Of a DNA stretch of 64,000 bases, positions 43,401 through 50,999 are shown one piece after another. The position numbers were made by a program, and so were the translations under genes. Within the stretch, counting starts at the first letter, position 1, and each line of letters starts with the position of its first letter. This stretch comes from CAILKP01 sp038231815 (GTDB lineage Bacteria; Planctomycetota; Phycisphaerae; Phycisphaerales; UBA1924). A model generated the notes under the pieces. It was not told the origin of the DNA and searched no databases. It saw only the letters and a list, made by a program, of their open reading frames with translations. Location of the stretch: positions 1 to 64,000 of the forward strand of contig JBBRKQ010000002.1 in NCBI GenBank assembly GCA_038231815.1. The letters are read 5' to 3'.

Positions 43401-44738
43401 CCCAAAGAACTTCGCACAAAGCTTGAAGCGAAGGCGCCCGACGGCGATTTGGAAGCCCTGGCCCGCGATGTGGCCGGTGTGCTGAGTGTGCCCGCAATGG
43501 ATGCACCGGAGCCACCGACATTGGGTGCGGCACTTGCCGAGGCTGTGGAGGTGCTGACAGGCATTACCGCCGCGGCAGGGCAGTTCCCGTGCAACAGCGT
43601 TTCGGAGTATTTAAAACTGCGCATCGTGGTGGTTGATGACTTGGGCAAGAAACTTGCTGAGGGGCGCGACCTTGAAGCACTCGGCACCAAACTTGCCCCG
43701 CGTCTTGCCAAAGCACGGGCCATGGCGGCCAAGGCCCGCTTCGCACAGGAAGGCATTATCACCTGGAGCTTTGGCGTGCTGCCGGAACAGGCGGAGGAAG
43801 ACGGCGAGACCGGTGCAGCAAGCGTGCGATACCCGGCGATTGTTGATGCCGGGCAGAGCGTGTCACTGACGCTGGCCGACACGAAAGCGATGGCCGCCGG
43901 ATTCACGCGAGCGGGCATTCGCAGGTTGTTTGCGATTGCCATGGCCGATGAGCTCCCTCATCATTTGCGCACAATTGCCACGTGGGAGGAATTAGTGCGG
44001 CTGTACAAGGTGTTCGGCCCAGAAGCAGAGCTGCGCGACACGCTGGCCCTGCTGGTTGCCGAGCGCACGTTCATGATGGGTCAGCCAGCCGTGAACGATT
44101 CGCAAAGCTTTGAAGACCGCAAGGCGGCAAGCTGGGGCCGTATTGCCACCAACACCAAAGAGCTTGCCGATGTGGTGTACCGCACGCTGGAGCCGCGTGG
44201 CAAGATCGCGCATAGGCTTTCCGGCGGCACCAACCGGAACTGGGTGGCATCCATCACAGACTTGCGTGAGCACCTGGCGTATCTCACTCCGCCGGGGTGT
44301 TTTACGGCCGTGCTGCCGGAGCGACTGGAACACTTCCCGCGCTATGTTGAGGCGGCCCGCCAGCGCCTGCTGAACCTGCGCGAAGATGGCTCCGGTGCGG
44401 AGGCGGTTACGCTCCCGCTCATCACCCAGCGCTTCAAAAAACTCACCGGGGCCATCGCCCGCAAGCACGCGGCGCTTATCAAAGCTCAGCAGGAGGCGGG
44501 CGCTGCGGCGCACGCCGCCGCCGCACCGGGCAAGGGCGCGGTGCTACCGGCCTCGCGCCGCCACACGGTGCGGATCAACAGTGATGCGGCGGCCTGGGCC
44601 ATCGCGCCCGGCTCGCTCTCACCCGCGCAGGATCGCTACCGCTGGCTGCTAGAAGAGCTGCGGGTGGCAAGCTTTGCGCCGGAGCTGGCCCGCGGCAAGG
44701 TCACAGTTGCCGATGTAGACAAGGCTTGGGAGGACTGA
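40464..44738 (+). CDS. hrpA: ATP-dependent RNA helicase HrpA (DEAH box)
   Basis: A 1424-residue DEAH-box helicase. Core motifs: Walker A GATGSGKTTQLPQM (motif I), TQPRRLAARSVAARIAEELG (Ia), DEAHERTLN (II), VIVTSATIDP (III), ILVFLPGEKEIR (IV), ATNIAETSLTVPGIRHVIDT (V) and QRAGRCGR (VI). Helicase-associated, OB-fold and the long HrpA-specific C-terminal DUF3418 domains follow. HrpA acts on mRNA and on stalled ribosomes in bacteria. A poly-Thr/Pro/Ala linker (STTATTPAATPTPP) near residue 820 looks like an insertion between domains. The start is uncertain: ATG 40464 sits in an 8-bp tandem repeat, and MHRKAEIL at 40569 is an alternative close to where family homology begins. tRNA-Arg lies just upstream. 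Confidence 0.95.
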   Translation: MAKWLNQGREPNAHEQGWRPIVRQPSPPVNDLLPIMHRKAEILAALASRQVLVLCGATGSGKTTQLPQMCLEAGRGLGGPNGKLIGHTQPRRLAARSVAARIAEELGQRIETPGCIVGSKVRFADTTSRTTRIKLMTDGILLAEMQGDPLLTAYDTIIIDEAHERTLNIDFLLGYLKRILPRRKDLKVIVTSATIDPTRFAALFGPEAIASIQMSSGAGAELPPVPVIEVSGRTFPIQTRYRPVRGGRAGKPDDVDQDDIDRAIADAVRELENPGFGPDGKPFDRGDILVFLPGEKEIRSAAEAVQRFARGGLEVLPLFAKLSAAQQDRIFKPTDGTRRVILATNIAETSLTVPGIRHVIDTGVARINRYDYRTKITKLMIEPVSQASANQRAGRCGRVAPGVCIRLYEEANFEARPVYTDPEIRRVSLASAILRCQSLGLGAIENFPFLDVPEDKAIVEARATLFELGAIDSELPSSQLTPTGVSLARLPIDPRPAKILLQASKEGCLHEALVLVAALSSQDPRERPGATGGVQEAAHLAFANPESDYLTLLNYWDAIHRRGVDARDDDEGGSGSSSRGQSLFAFCREACMSYNRTREWIQTYHQLADLAEDLNLTQNREPAKPEAIHRAIMAGTLSGVLCRDDVNSQGNNTVYRGIRGLFASIHPGSAMFKKNPKWLLSGEIVQTTKIYARSCCMIKPEWLSELAAHLIERVSSDEHFDAATGEVMTYVRETFAGVPIRPRALMRLDAVETKTSRARARELFIAEGLASGRYHGGQVLIAAAATPPTAIGAAGETASDTEQPDLALPSTTATTPAATPTPPWLAHNHRMLNRATIAEARLRRRDVLVPAATRVAKFESALPVTVTGHSTLTAWLASGGTEAAKSREASLLLDESQVLRPDAAVAGDAAQFPDELLLTTPSGQSFTATLEYAFAPGKDEDGLTLVLPLLALPLVQPARGQWLVGGMLPMKVAAILKQVPKELRTKLEAKAPDGDLEALARDVAGVLSVPAMDAPEPPTLGAALAEAVEVLTGITAAAGQFPCNSVSEYLKLRIVVVDDLGKKLAEGRDLEALGTKLAPRLAKARAMAAKARFAQEGIITWSFGVLPEQAEEDGETGAASVRYPAIVDAGQSVSLTLADTKAMAAGFTRAGIRRLFAIAMADELPHHLRTIATWEELVRLYKVFGPEAELRDTLALLVAERTFMMGQPAVNDSQSFEDRKAASWGRIATNTKELADVVYRTLEPRGKIAHRLSGGTNRNWVASITDLREHLAYLTPPGCFTAVLPERLEHFPRYVEAARQRLLNLREDGSGAEAVTLPLITQRFKKLTGAIARKHAALIKAQQEAGAAAHAAAAPGKGAVLPASRRHTVRINSDAAAWAIAPGSLSPAQDRYRWLLEELRVASFAPELARGKVTVADVDKAWED

Positions 44739-44779
44739 TGCGACGGGATGCTGATGTGAGATGCGTACTGCGCGAGCAA

Positions 44780-45736
44780 TCAGCGCCGCCGCCTCGCTGC
44801 CATCACGCCGCCAATCGTCAGCAGTGCGAGCGCTGATGGCCCCGGAACCGCCACGACCCGGAACCCGATTTGCTCGCGCTCAAACGTGGGCAGCCCGATG
44901 TAGGCATTCAGCGGCGTGAGCCAGCCGGCGATGTTGTCAAACGCGCCGCCAACCATCGGGCCACGGAACGGACCGGCAGGAATTGAGTCGTTCCACTCAT
45001 AGACGTTGCCTGCCATGTCGTACACGCCATAAAAGTTCGCCCCGTACGAGCCAACCGCCGTGGTATTGCCGATTCCGGCAGGGACGTAGTTTGCCTGCCC
45101 GCCTGTGGGCGCTGTGTTGCTGGATGTGGGATAGAGCCAGTAATTGTCGCTGTCGCCCCCTTGGCTGGCGGGCTGGTAGTACGCAGCCTTGTACCACTCA
45201 TCTGCACTGGCCACGGCCCACTGCCAACCGGCGCTGCGGGTAACGGTGTTGTTGGTGATGCCCGTCGCCGTAAGCGTGTACGCGCCACTCTCAGTCGTGC
45301 TGGCGTTCTGCGTGCCCATCGGCTGGCCGTTGTGCAGCCAGTTGGCAAAGCGGGTCGCGTCCCAAAAGCTCACGTTGTTGACGGGGTTGCTCGCGCGACC
45401 GCTGATGGTTGAGTAGACGTACGACCCCGACACACCCGAGCGGCTGATACCGCCGAAGGAATTGGCCATTGCGGTGCTGTACAGGCTGTTGGTGTCCGTC
45501 GCGGCAACGGCGTTTAAAAACGCGGTGTACTGCTCGTTGGTCACCTCGGTCGTGGCGATGGAATAGTCGTACGCCACACCGCCACGCGGCCCGTTTACAG
45601 TTGTTTCCGACGCGTTCCCCGCGTTGCCGATGGGAACTGTGGGAATGGGGATGATGGCCCATGCGGAGGATGCCGCCAGCAACAACCCGGCGGCGGCGGT
45701 GAGCACGGGGGCAACGGTAAAGTTGGAACGGTTCAT
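44780..45736 (-). CDS. SUMF1/FGE-fold secreted protein with PEP-CTERM sorting signal
   Basis: A 318-residue exported protein. Signal peptide (VLTAAAGLLLAASSAWA); then a formylglycine-generating-enzyme-like fold: YSIATTEVTNEQYTAFLNAV, NPVNNVSFWDATRFANWLHN, RSAGWQWAVASADEWYKAAY, VYDMAGNVYEWNDS and GFRVV. The C-terminus VPGPSALALLTIGGVMAARR plus RR is a PEP-CTERM signal, recognised by exosortase-type enzymes. The region that holds the catalytic cysteines in true FGEs has no cysteine here, so sulfatase activation is unlikely and the fold is probably used for binding. ATG at 45736 was chosen because AGGAG lies about six nt upstream. It is convergent with hrpA, 41 nt apart. Confidence 0.85.
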   Translation of the reverse strand: MNRSNFTVAPVLTAAAGLLLAASSAWAIIPIPTVPIGNAGNASETTVNGPRGGVAYDYSIATTEVTNEQYTAFLNAVAATDTNSLYSTAMANSFGGISRSGVSGSYVYSTISGRASNPVNNVSFWDATRFANWLHNGQPMGTQNASTTESGAYTLTATGITNNTVTRSAGWQWAVASADEWYKAAYYQPASQGGDSDNYWLYPTSSNTAPTGGQANYVPAGIGNTTAVGSYGANFYGVYDMAGNVYEWNDSIPAGPFRGPMVGGAFDNIAGWLTPLNAYIGLPTFEREQIGFRVVAVPGPSALALLTIGGVMAARRRR

Positions 45737-46365
45737 GGTTCTCTCCTGTTGGGCATGGGGCAAACGTCGCGGCAGCACAACCCTGCGGGATGGTTGGCTC
45801 CACCGGACACCATACCAGCGCGCCCAACTTTGGCAAGCTAACTTGTGTGTTCAATACAAGTACTGTGAAGGCAGACGCGATCACCGCATTATCGGTCCTG
45901 CTGTATCGTGCCGAGACTGGCAGCCACAGCAGGCCAATCCAACGCAAACCGAGACGCCTTGTGGGACCGCAACGTGGATGCGGCGGAATTTTACATCCGA
46001 ATACATGCCGAGCGCGACATGGAAAGAGGCCGTTCGCGGGAGGCAGCCCAGCCGCATGCGTTTGTGCGAATGCCATCCGAATCACCGTTGCGGGGAGCCA
46101 GCGGTTGTTATTTGACCGTTGTCCAACCGATCAAGCGCATTCGCTCACCAGCTATCTGATGGTGCCGTAAGACCACACCTTTGCCTGCGGGCTTTGTTCG
46201 ACCATCCGCACCACTTCGCTTTTGCTACTCCCACACCGACCCCCAAACCGGCGACCGCATCCGTTCGATTTGCAAGCATTTCATCTAAACTCAATCAGAG
46301 AGACACTGAACCGAAGGTCGGGTATCATTTTAGGTAACCTTTTTAATTATTTGCGGAGATGAGGT
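45737..46365. other. Gene-free stretch
   Basis: About 630 nt with no convincing gene on either strand; it should contain the promoter of the PEP-CTERM gene on minus. A T-rich stretch (46330-46352) precedes the short ORF at 46366. Confidence 0.45.
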
Positions 46366-46449
46366 ATGACGTTTTCGAAATGGCGTGCGGCAACTGTCGC
46401 TGTAGTTGCACTGATCGCAGCCGCGGACTTTGGGCAAATCACCACCTAG
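46366..46449 (+). pseudogene. Signal-peptide-like stub of a truncated secreted protein
   Basis: A 27-codon ORF: MTFSKWRAATVAVVALIAAA followed by DFGQITT and TAG at 46447-46449. It is a textbook signal peptide (basic start, hydrophobic core, small residues) preceded by a purine-rich GCGGAGATGAGG stretch. The frame stays open after the stop for another ~32 codons (TNLVLTGAGLAKSKPEQ…) without a recognisable domain. Probably the remains of a secreted-protein gene; a tiny secreted peptide is the alternative. Confidence 0.4.
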
Positions 46450-46615
46450 ACCAACTTGGTGCTGACCGGAGCCGGACTCGCCAAATCAAAGCCAGAACAG
46501 ATGACCCATGATCGAGTGCCAACGGGGACAGCCCATTCTCACCACGTGTAGCGAGCTCCTAGGCGGAGCCCAAGACCAATTTTCATCGCAAATTACTTAC
46601 CACAGGAGACTCTTC

Positions 46616-48463
46616 ATGCGATTACTCCGTTTGCTGACCAAACTCTCCATCGGCCTCTCCATCACGCTGATCGCCCCCGCGGCCCACGCGCAAACTTTCA
46701 GCAACCCCGCCGCGATCAACATGCCGACATCAGGCTCCGACGGGCGCGCCTCGCTGTACCCCAGCCCGATCGTCGTCGCCGGCGCGCCGGCCACGATCGG
46801 CTACATCAGCGTGACCCTCAGCGGTTTCTCTCACACGTTTGTTTCAGACGTCAACGTCCTGCTGGTCTCGCCAGCCGGCCAGAAGATCATTCTGCTTTCC
46901 AACACCTGCGGCTCCGGCGACGCCAGCAACGACACGCTGACCTTCATCCCAGACGGCACCGCCACACTGCCGCAGGGACCCGCGAACGTCGTCTCGGGGC
47001 TTTACGCCTGCTCGGTTTATAACCCCAACACGCTGCCCGCCCCCGCGCCCGGCGTGCCATACGGCACGTCGCTGGCACCGCTGATCGGTACCAATGGCGA
47101 CGGAACGTGGAACCTCTATGTCTGGGACCGCTTCCCGTCTCAAGACAACGGCACGTTCGCCGGTGGATGGTCGATCAGCTTCAATAATACGCCATCTCAG
47201 CCCGTAACCACGGCGTTTACCTATCAGGGCACGCTCCGCGGCGCAGGCGGGGCGCTCATCAACGGTGCCGCCAACATCCGCTTTACGCTCTGCGACAACG
47301 GCACCTTTTCGACGAGTTTTGCCAGCGTGGCCCAACCGATCACCCGCAACCTCACCGGCATCACCGACGGCCTCATCACCACGTCGCTCGACTTTGGCAC
47401 CATCATTGATACGAGTCAGGCTCTGTGGCTCAACATCGAGGTCGAGAGCCCCCCCGGCTCGGGCTTCGTCACGCTCACGCCGCGTCAGCCGATCACCCCA
47501 ACACCCCAGGCCCGCGTGGCCCAGTTTGCCGCCCAGCTCGCGCCCGGGCGTGCTCGAATCCGCGGCGATGCTGGCGCCGCTGCCAACTCCCCCGGCATCT
47601 GGTTCGCCTCACCAGCCAACGCCCCAATCGACCGCGCGTTCGTCGGCCAGCGTGACGACAGCAACGTCGGGTTCTTCAACAGCGACTGGCGCTTGCTGGT
47701 GAACTCCAACGGTAACACCGTCCTAGGCGACGCGACCGGCGCCGCGCCGCCCCAGCGCCTCACCGTCAATGGCTCCATCCAGCTCAACACAGGCACCTCC
47801 GCCGCCCCCAACCGCCTGGCCTTCGGCACGCTGGGCAACCTGACGAGCACCGCTGAGTCAAATGACGCCGTCTACTTCCAGCGCTTCAACGCTAGCAACG
47901 ACAACACCGATCTCCGCCTGTACATCGGCGACAACCCGACCATCGCGCCCGGCGCGGGCGGCGACGCATTCTCGATCTGGGCCACCAACGGCACCACTAT
48001 CTTCGGTACCGAACGCTACCGCTTCCAGTCCGACGGCAACGCCCTCAAGCCCGGCGGCGGCTCGTGGAGCGTTCTCTCCGACCCCCGCGTTAAGCACGAC
48101 ATCCTGCCCCTCGCTGGCACGCTCGACAAGCTCCTCAACCTCCGCGGCTACTCATTCCTCTACAACGATGACCGCATCGCCAGCGGCCTCGCCCGCACCG
48201 GCACCCAGATCGGCCTCATGGCCGACGAAGTAGCCACGGTCTTCCCAGACTGGGTCTCCACCGATGCCACCGGCACCCGCTTTGTCACCGAGCGCGCCAC
48301 CACAGCACTGATGGTCGAGGCTCTCCGCGATTTGCGCGCGGAAAAAGACCAACAGCTTGATGCAGTGCGTGATGAGCTTGAAGCGCAGCGGAAAGTCAAT
48401 GAGCGCCTCCAGCAACGTCTAGAGACGCTGGAAAAGGCTCTGGAGCGCAGCGCGGCGAAGTAA
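46616..48463 (+). CDS. Secreted P-domain-like protein with C-terminal S74 chaperone domain
   Basis: A 615-residue exported protein. Signal peptide (LLTKLSIGLSITLIAPAAHA-QTF). Residues ~35-195 resemble a proprotein-convertase P-domain (VTLSGFSHTFVSDVNVLLVS, GTWNLYVWDRFPSQDNGTFA). A planctomycete-type segment follows (FTYQGTLRGAGGALINGAAN). Residues ~485-590 form an S74 intramolecular chaperone auto-processing domain: WSVLSDPRVKHDILPLAGTL, LLNLRGYSFLYND, GLMADEVATVFPDWV, with the probable nucleophile Ser488. The C-terminus is a coiled coil (RDLRAEKDQQLDAVRDELEA). S74 domains are best known from phage tail spikes, where they trimerise a beta-helix and then cut themselves off. ATG at 46616 has AGGAG seven nt upstream. 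The trimeric-fibre function is an inference. Confidence 0.85.
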   Translation: MRLLRLLTKLSIGLSITLIAPAAHAQTFSNPAAINMPTSGSDGRASLYPSPIVVAGAPATIGYISVTLSGFSHTFVSDVNVLLVSPAGQKIILLSNTCGSGDASNDTLTFIPDGTATLPQGPANVVSGLYACSVYNPNTLPAPAPGVPYGTSLAPLIGTNGDGTWNLYVWDRFPSQDNGTFAGGWSISFNNTPSQPVTTAFTYQGTLRGAGGALINGAANIRFTLCDNGTFSTSFASVAQPITRNLTGITDGLITTSLDFGTIIDTSQALWLNIEVESPPGSGFVTLTPRQPITPTPQARVAQFAAQLAPGRARIRGDAGAAANSPGIWFASPANAPIDRAFVGQRDDSNVGFFNSDWRLLVNSNGNTVLGDATGAAPPQRLTVNGSIQLNTGTSAAPNRLAFGTLGNLTSTAESNDAVYFQRFNASNDNTDLRLYIGDNPTIAPGAGGDAFSIWATNGTTIFGTERYRFQSDGNALKPGGGSWSVLSDPRVKHDILPLAGTLDKLLNLRGYSFLYNDDRIASGLARTGTQIGLMADEVATVFPDWVSTDATGTRFVTERATTALMVEALRDLRAEKDQQLDAVRDELEAQRKVNERLQQRLETLEKALERSAAK

Positions 48464-48516
48464 TTTGCTCAGGTGGCATCAGCGCACAGCAAACACACGC
48501 AGACTGCGGTTCCCGT

Positions 48517-48542
48517 TTGGCCCATGCTCCAAGATGGGCCAA
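48517..48542 (+). terminator. Possible hairpin after the S74 gene
   Basis: An inverted repeat TTGGCCCAT-(8 nt)-ATGGGCCAA lies about 55 nt after the stop. There is no T-run, so it is at best a weak or factor-dependent terminator or an mRNA-end stabiliser. Confidence 0.35.
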
Positions 48543-48669
48543 GCGAAGTACCCCTGCCGCTGGGGGAGAGAGGAGGGCGTGGGCGGGGGGCCAAACGGGC
48601 GGAACGTTTTGGCGACAGGAACCGGGCGGCCCGTAGCACCCGTTCACCAGCGAAGCTGAACGCCTATGA

Positions 48670-49521
48670 ATGCGCATGCAATCCTCGCGCAACAACGCTG
48701 ATCTCTGCTCCGTCGGCTCCGTTCTCATCGGTCAGGGCAAGCCGCTGGCCATCATCGCCGGGCCGTGCGTGCTGGAATCACTTGAACTTGGCCTGACGAT
48801 TGGCCACGCCATGAAAAAAGCGTGCGATGCCGCGGGCCTGCCCTACATCTTCAAAGCCTCGTTTGACAAAGCCAATCGCTCCTCCATTCACTCCAAGCGC
48901 GGCCCTGGGCTAGAGCAGGGTCTCGCCTGGATCGCCAAAATCAAAGCCGAACTCGGGGTGCCCGCCACGACCGACATTCATGAACCCCAGCAAGCCGCAC
49001 CCGTTGCTGAGGTCATCGACTTGCTGCAAATCCCCGCGTTCCTGTGCCGCCAGACCGACCTGCTTCTTGCTGCAGGGCAAGCCGCTGCCGCTCGCAAACG
49101 AGCGGTAAACGTAAAGAAAGGCCAGTTCCTATCTCCCGGCGAGATGAAGGGCGCGATGAAAAAACTGGCCGAAGCTGGCTGCACCAACGTCATGCTCACC
49201 GATCGCGGCAACTTCTTTGGCTACGGCCGCCTCGTCAATGACTTCATCGGCATTGGCGACATGATGGACCTTGGCCCCGTGTGCTTTGATGCCACCCACA
49301 GCACGCAGCTTCCTGGCGCTGGAGAGCAAACCGGCGGCCGGCCGGAGCGTGCCCCCCTGCTGGCCCGCGCCGCAGCCGCCGCTGGCGTTGACTGCCTGTT
49401 CATCGAAACCCACCCCACGCCAAAAACGGCCATGTCCGACGCCAGCACCATGCTCACGCTGGAAGTTGCGGCGGAAGTCATCGCCACCGCCGCACGTATT
49501 CGTGCGGCGACAGAACGTTGA
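48670..49521 (+). CDS. kdsA: 3-deoxy-8-phosphooctulonate synthase (KDO-8-P synthase), metal-dependent type
   Basis: A 283-residue TIM-barrel enzyme condensing phosphoenolpyruvate with arabinose-5-phosphate to KDO-8-phosphate, an early step to the LPS inner core. Motifs: LAIIAGPCVLES, YIFKASFDKANRSS, GLAWIAKIKAELGVPATTDI, IDLLQIPAFLCRQTDLL, NVKKGQFLSPGEMK, TDRGNFFGYGRLVNDF and DATHSTQLPG. The Cys in AGPCVLE replaces the Asn of the E. coli-type enzyme and marks the metal-dependent class; the probable other ligands are His in DATHS, Glu in FIETHP and Asp in SDAST. ATG at 48670 is used; a second ATG two codons later is possible. It stands between the S74 gene and a convergent M16 peptidase. Confidence 0.95.
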   Translation: MRMQSSRNNADLCSVGSVLIGQGKPLAIIAGPCVLESLELGLTIGHAMKKACDAAGLPYIFKASFDKANRSSIHSKRGPGLEQGLAWIAKIKAELGVPATTDIHEPQQAAPVAEVIDLLQIPAFLCRQTDLLLAAGQAAAARKRAVNVKKGQFLSPGEMKGAMKKLAEAGCTNVMLTDRGNFFGYGRLVNDFIGIGDMMDLGPVCFDATHSTQLPGAGEQTGGRPERAPLLARAAAAAGVDCLFIETHPTPKTAMSDASTMLTLEVAAEVIATAARIRAATER

Positions 49522-49544
49522 TCCTCACTTGGTAATCAGCGATT

Positions 49545-50768
49545 TCACGCCGGAACCATTGTGCCCACAGTTGCTGGCATTACCGGATACGCCCGCAAGT
49601 ACGCCGCAACCTGCTCCAGCGTGACGGTGTTAATCTGGTCAAGCTCCTGCTCTAGCGTCTTGTACTTGTCGCTGTACATAAACATGCGCCCCAGCCTGTG
49701 CATCCGTCCATCGGGCCGCTCACCGGCGACGACCACCCCGGTTGCTACCCGGCTCTTAATCCGAGCCAGATCCTGCTCGGTCACCAGTTCTGGCAGCTTT
49801 TCAACCTGCTGCATCGCAATGTCCCAGGCCTTCTCAAGCCCGGCCGGTTCGGCGGCAATAAACAGGCGCACACTGCCCGATCCATCGTGCGGGTCGTGCC
49901 CGGCATCGGCATTCTCGGCCAACCCCGGCTCAACTAAGGCCCAGTGCAGGAGGGAATTGTCTGACCCACCCAGAAGCTGCATCGCGCAAAAGGCCACGTA
50001 ACGCTGGTCATCGGTCATGCCCGGACCGCGTGACATACTCATGCGATAGCCGCGGCTGATTTTGGGGTCTTTCATCACAAACTCAACATTGCGTGGGGGT
50101 GGGGCCACCGATGTGCGCACAGCGCCGGTACGGCCCCAGTGGCCACACAAGGCCGTCAGGTGCTTGACCATGGCATCAAAGTCAATCCTGCCCGCCATGG
50201 CCACGGTGGTGTTGTCTGCCGAGTAGCGGTTATCAAAGTACGCCTTCATCTGCTCGGCCTCCATGGCCTTGATGGTTTCAGCAGTGCCCAGCACCCGGTG
50301 GCTCAGGCTTGATTCGCGGCCGTAATGCTCCTCAACCAGCCGCTCATAAAGCTGCCAGACGGGCTCATCGGCGTACATGGCGATCTCTTCAAGGATCACC
50401 CCTTTTTCAGTGGTAAAGTCGGCTACCCGCAGGGCAGGCCGCAGCATATCGGCAAGTATCTCGGTGGCAACAGGGAGCTTGTCGGGCAACACCGCGGCGT
50501 GAAAAGCCGTCATTTCACTGCTGGTGTAGGCGTTAGAACGCGCCCCGAGATTGTCAAAGTCACGATTGACATCTTCAGCCGTGCGCTTGGCAGTGCCCTT
50601 GAACATCATGTGCTCAAGAAAGTGCGAAACACCCATGAGCGGGCCAGCCTCATCACGAGCGCCGGTCTTGACAAAGAAGCCAACCGCCGCGGTGTGTGCG
50701 GCAGGGTCAACCTCCGCACAGATGCGAAGGCCGGAGGGGAGAACGGCTTGCTGATAAGTCACTGCCAT
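49545..50768 (-). CDS. M16-family zinc peptidase (insulinase/processing-peptidase type)
   Basis: A 407-residue M16 peptidase. The inverted zinc motif is HFLEHMMFKGT (HxxEH), with the distal Glu in the region ILEEIAMYADEP. A second, inactive-type domain follows from about residue 190 (RGYRMSMSRGPGMTDDQRYV). The N-terminus YQQAVLPSGLRICAEVDPAA and FVKTGARDE are typical of bacterial processing-peptidase homologues such as PqqL/YmxG. Substrates are unknown; family members cut short peptides in the cytoplasm or periplasm. No signal peptide is seen. ATG at 50768 was chosen over the longer frame because family homology starts there. Only one M16 gene is present, while many bacteria carry a pair. Confidence 0.92.
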   Translation of the reverse strand: MAVTYQQAVLPSGLRICAEVDPAAHTAAVGFFVKTGARDEAGPLMGVSHFLEHMMFKGTAKRTAEDVNRDFDNLGARSNAYTSSEMTAFHAAVLPDKLPVATEILADMLRPALRVADFTTEKGVILEEIAMYADEPVWQLYERLVEEHYGRESSLSHRVLGTAETIKAMEAEQMKAYFDNRYSADNTTVAMAGRIDFDAMVKHLTALCGHWGRTGAVRTSVAPPPRNVEFVMKDPKISRGYRMSMSRGPGMTDDQRYVAFCAMQLLGGSDNSLLHWALVEPGLAENADAGHDPHDGSGSVRLFIAAEPAGLEKAWDIAMQQVEKLPELVTEQDLARIKSRVATGVVVAGERPDGRMHRLGRMFMYSDKYKTLEQELDQINTVTLEQVAAYLRAYPVMPATVGTMVPA

Positions 50769-50999
50769 GATCGATTGTTCGCAGGTCGCACCGCCGCGGC
50801 ATGCATGGAACCGGCCGATGTTGCAAGGTTCAAGTAAAAGGTGTAAACACCCGGCAGAACCCAAGCGCAGGGATTCCCTGTGCACCTGAGCCATACCGGT
50901 TCGATTTGAATTTCGGTGATGAACAGACGTGTCCTACGCTAGCAATAGCGGTTTCTAGCCGAGCGGTATCGGCAGCAGATCTGATTAGGAGGTGAAATT

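Noticed and set aside
42533..43942. Minus-strand ORF of 469 codons opposite hrpA
   Set aside because: Ser/Ala-rich shadow composition; hrpA is unambiguous on plus.
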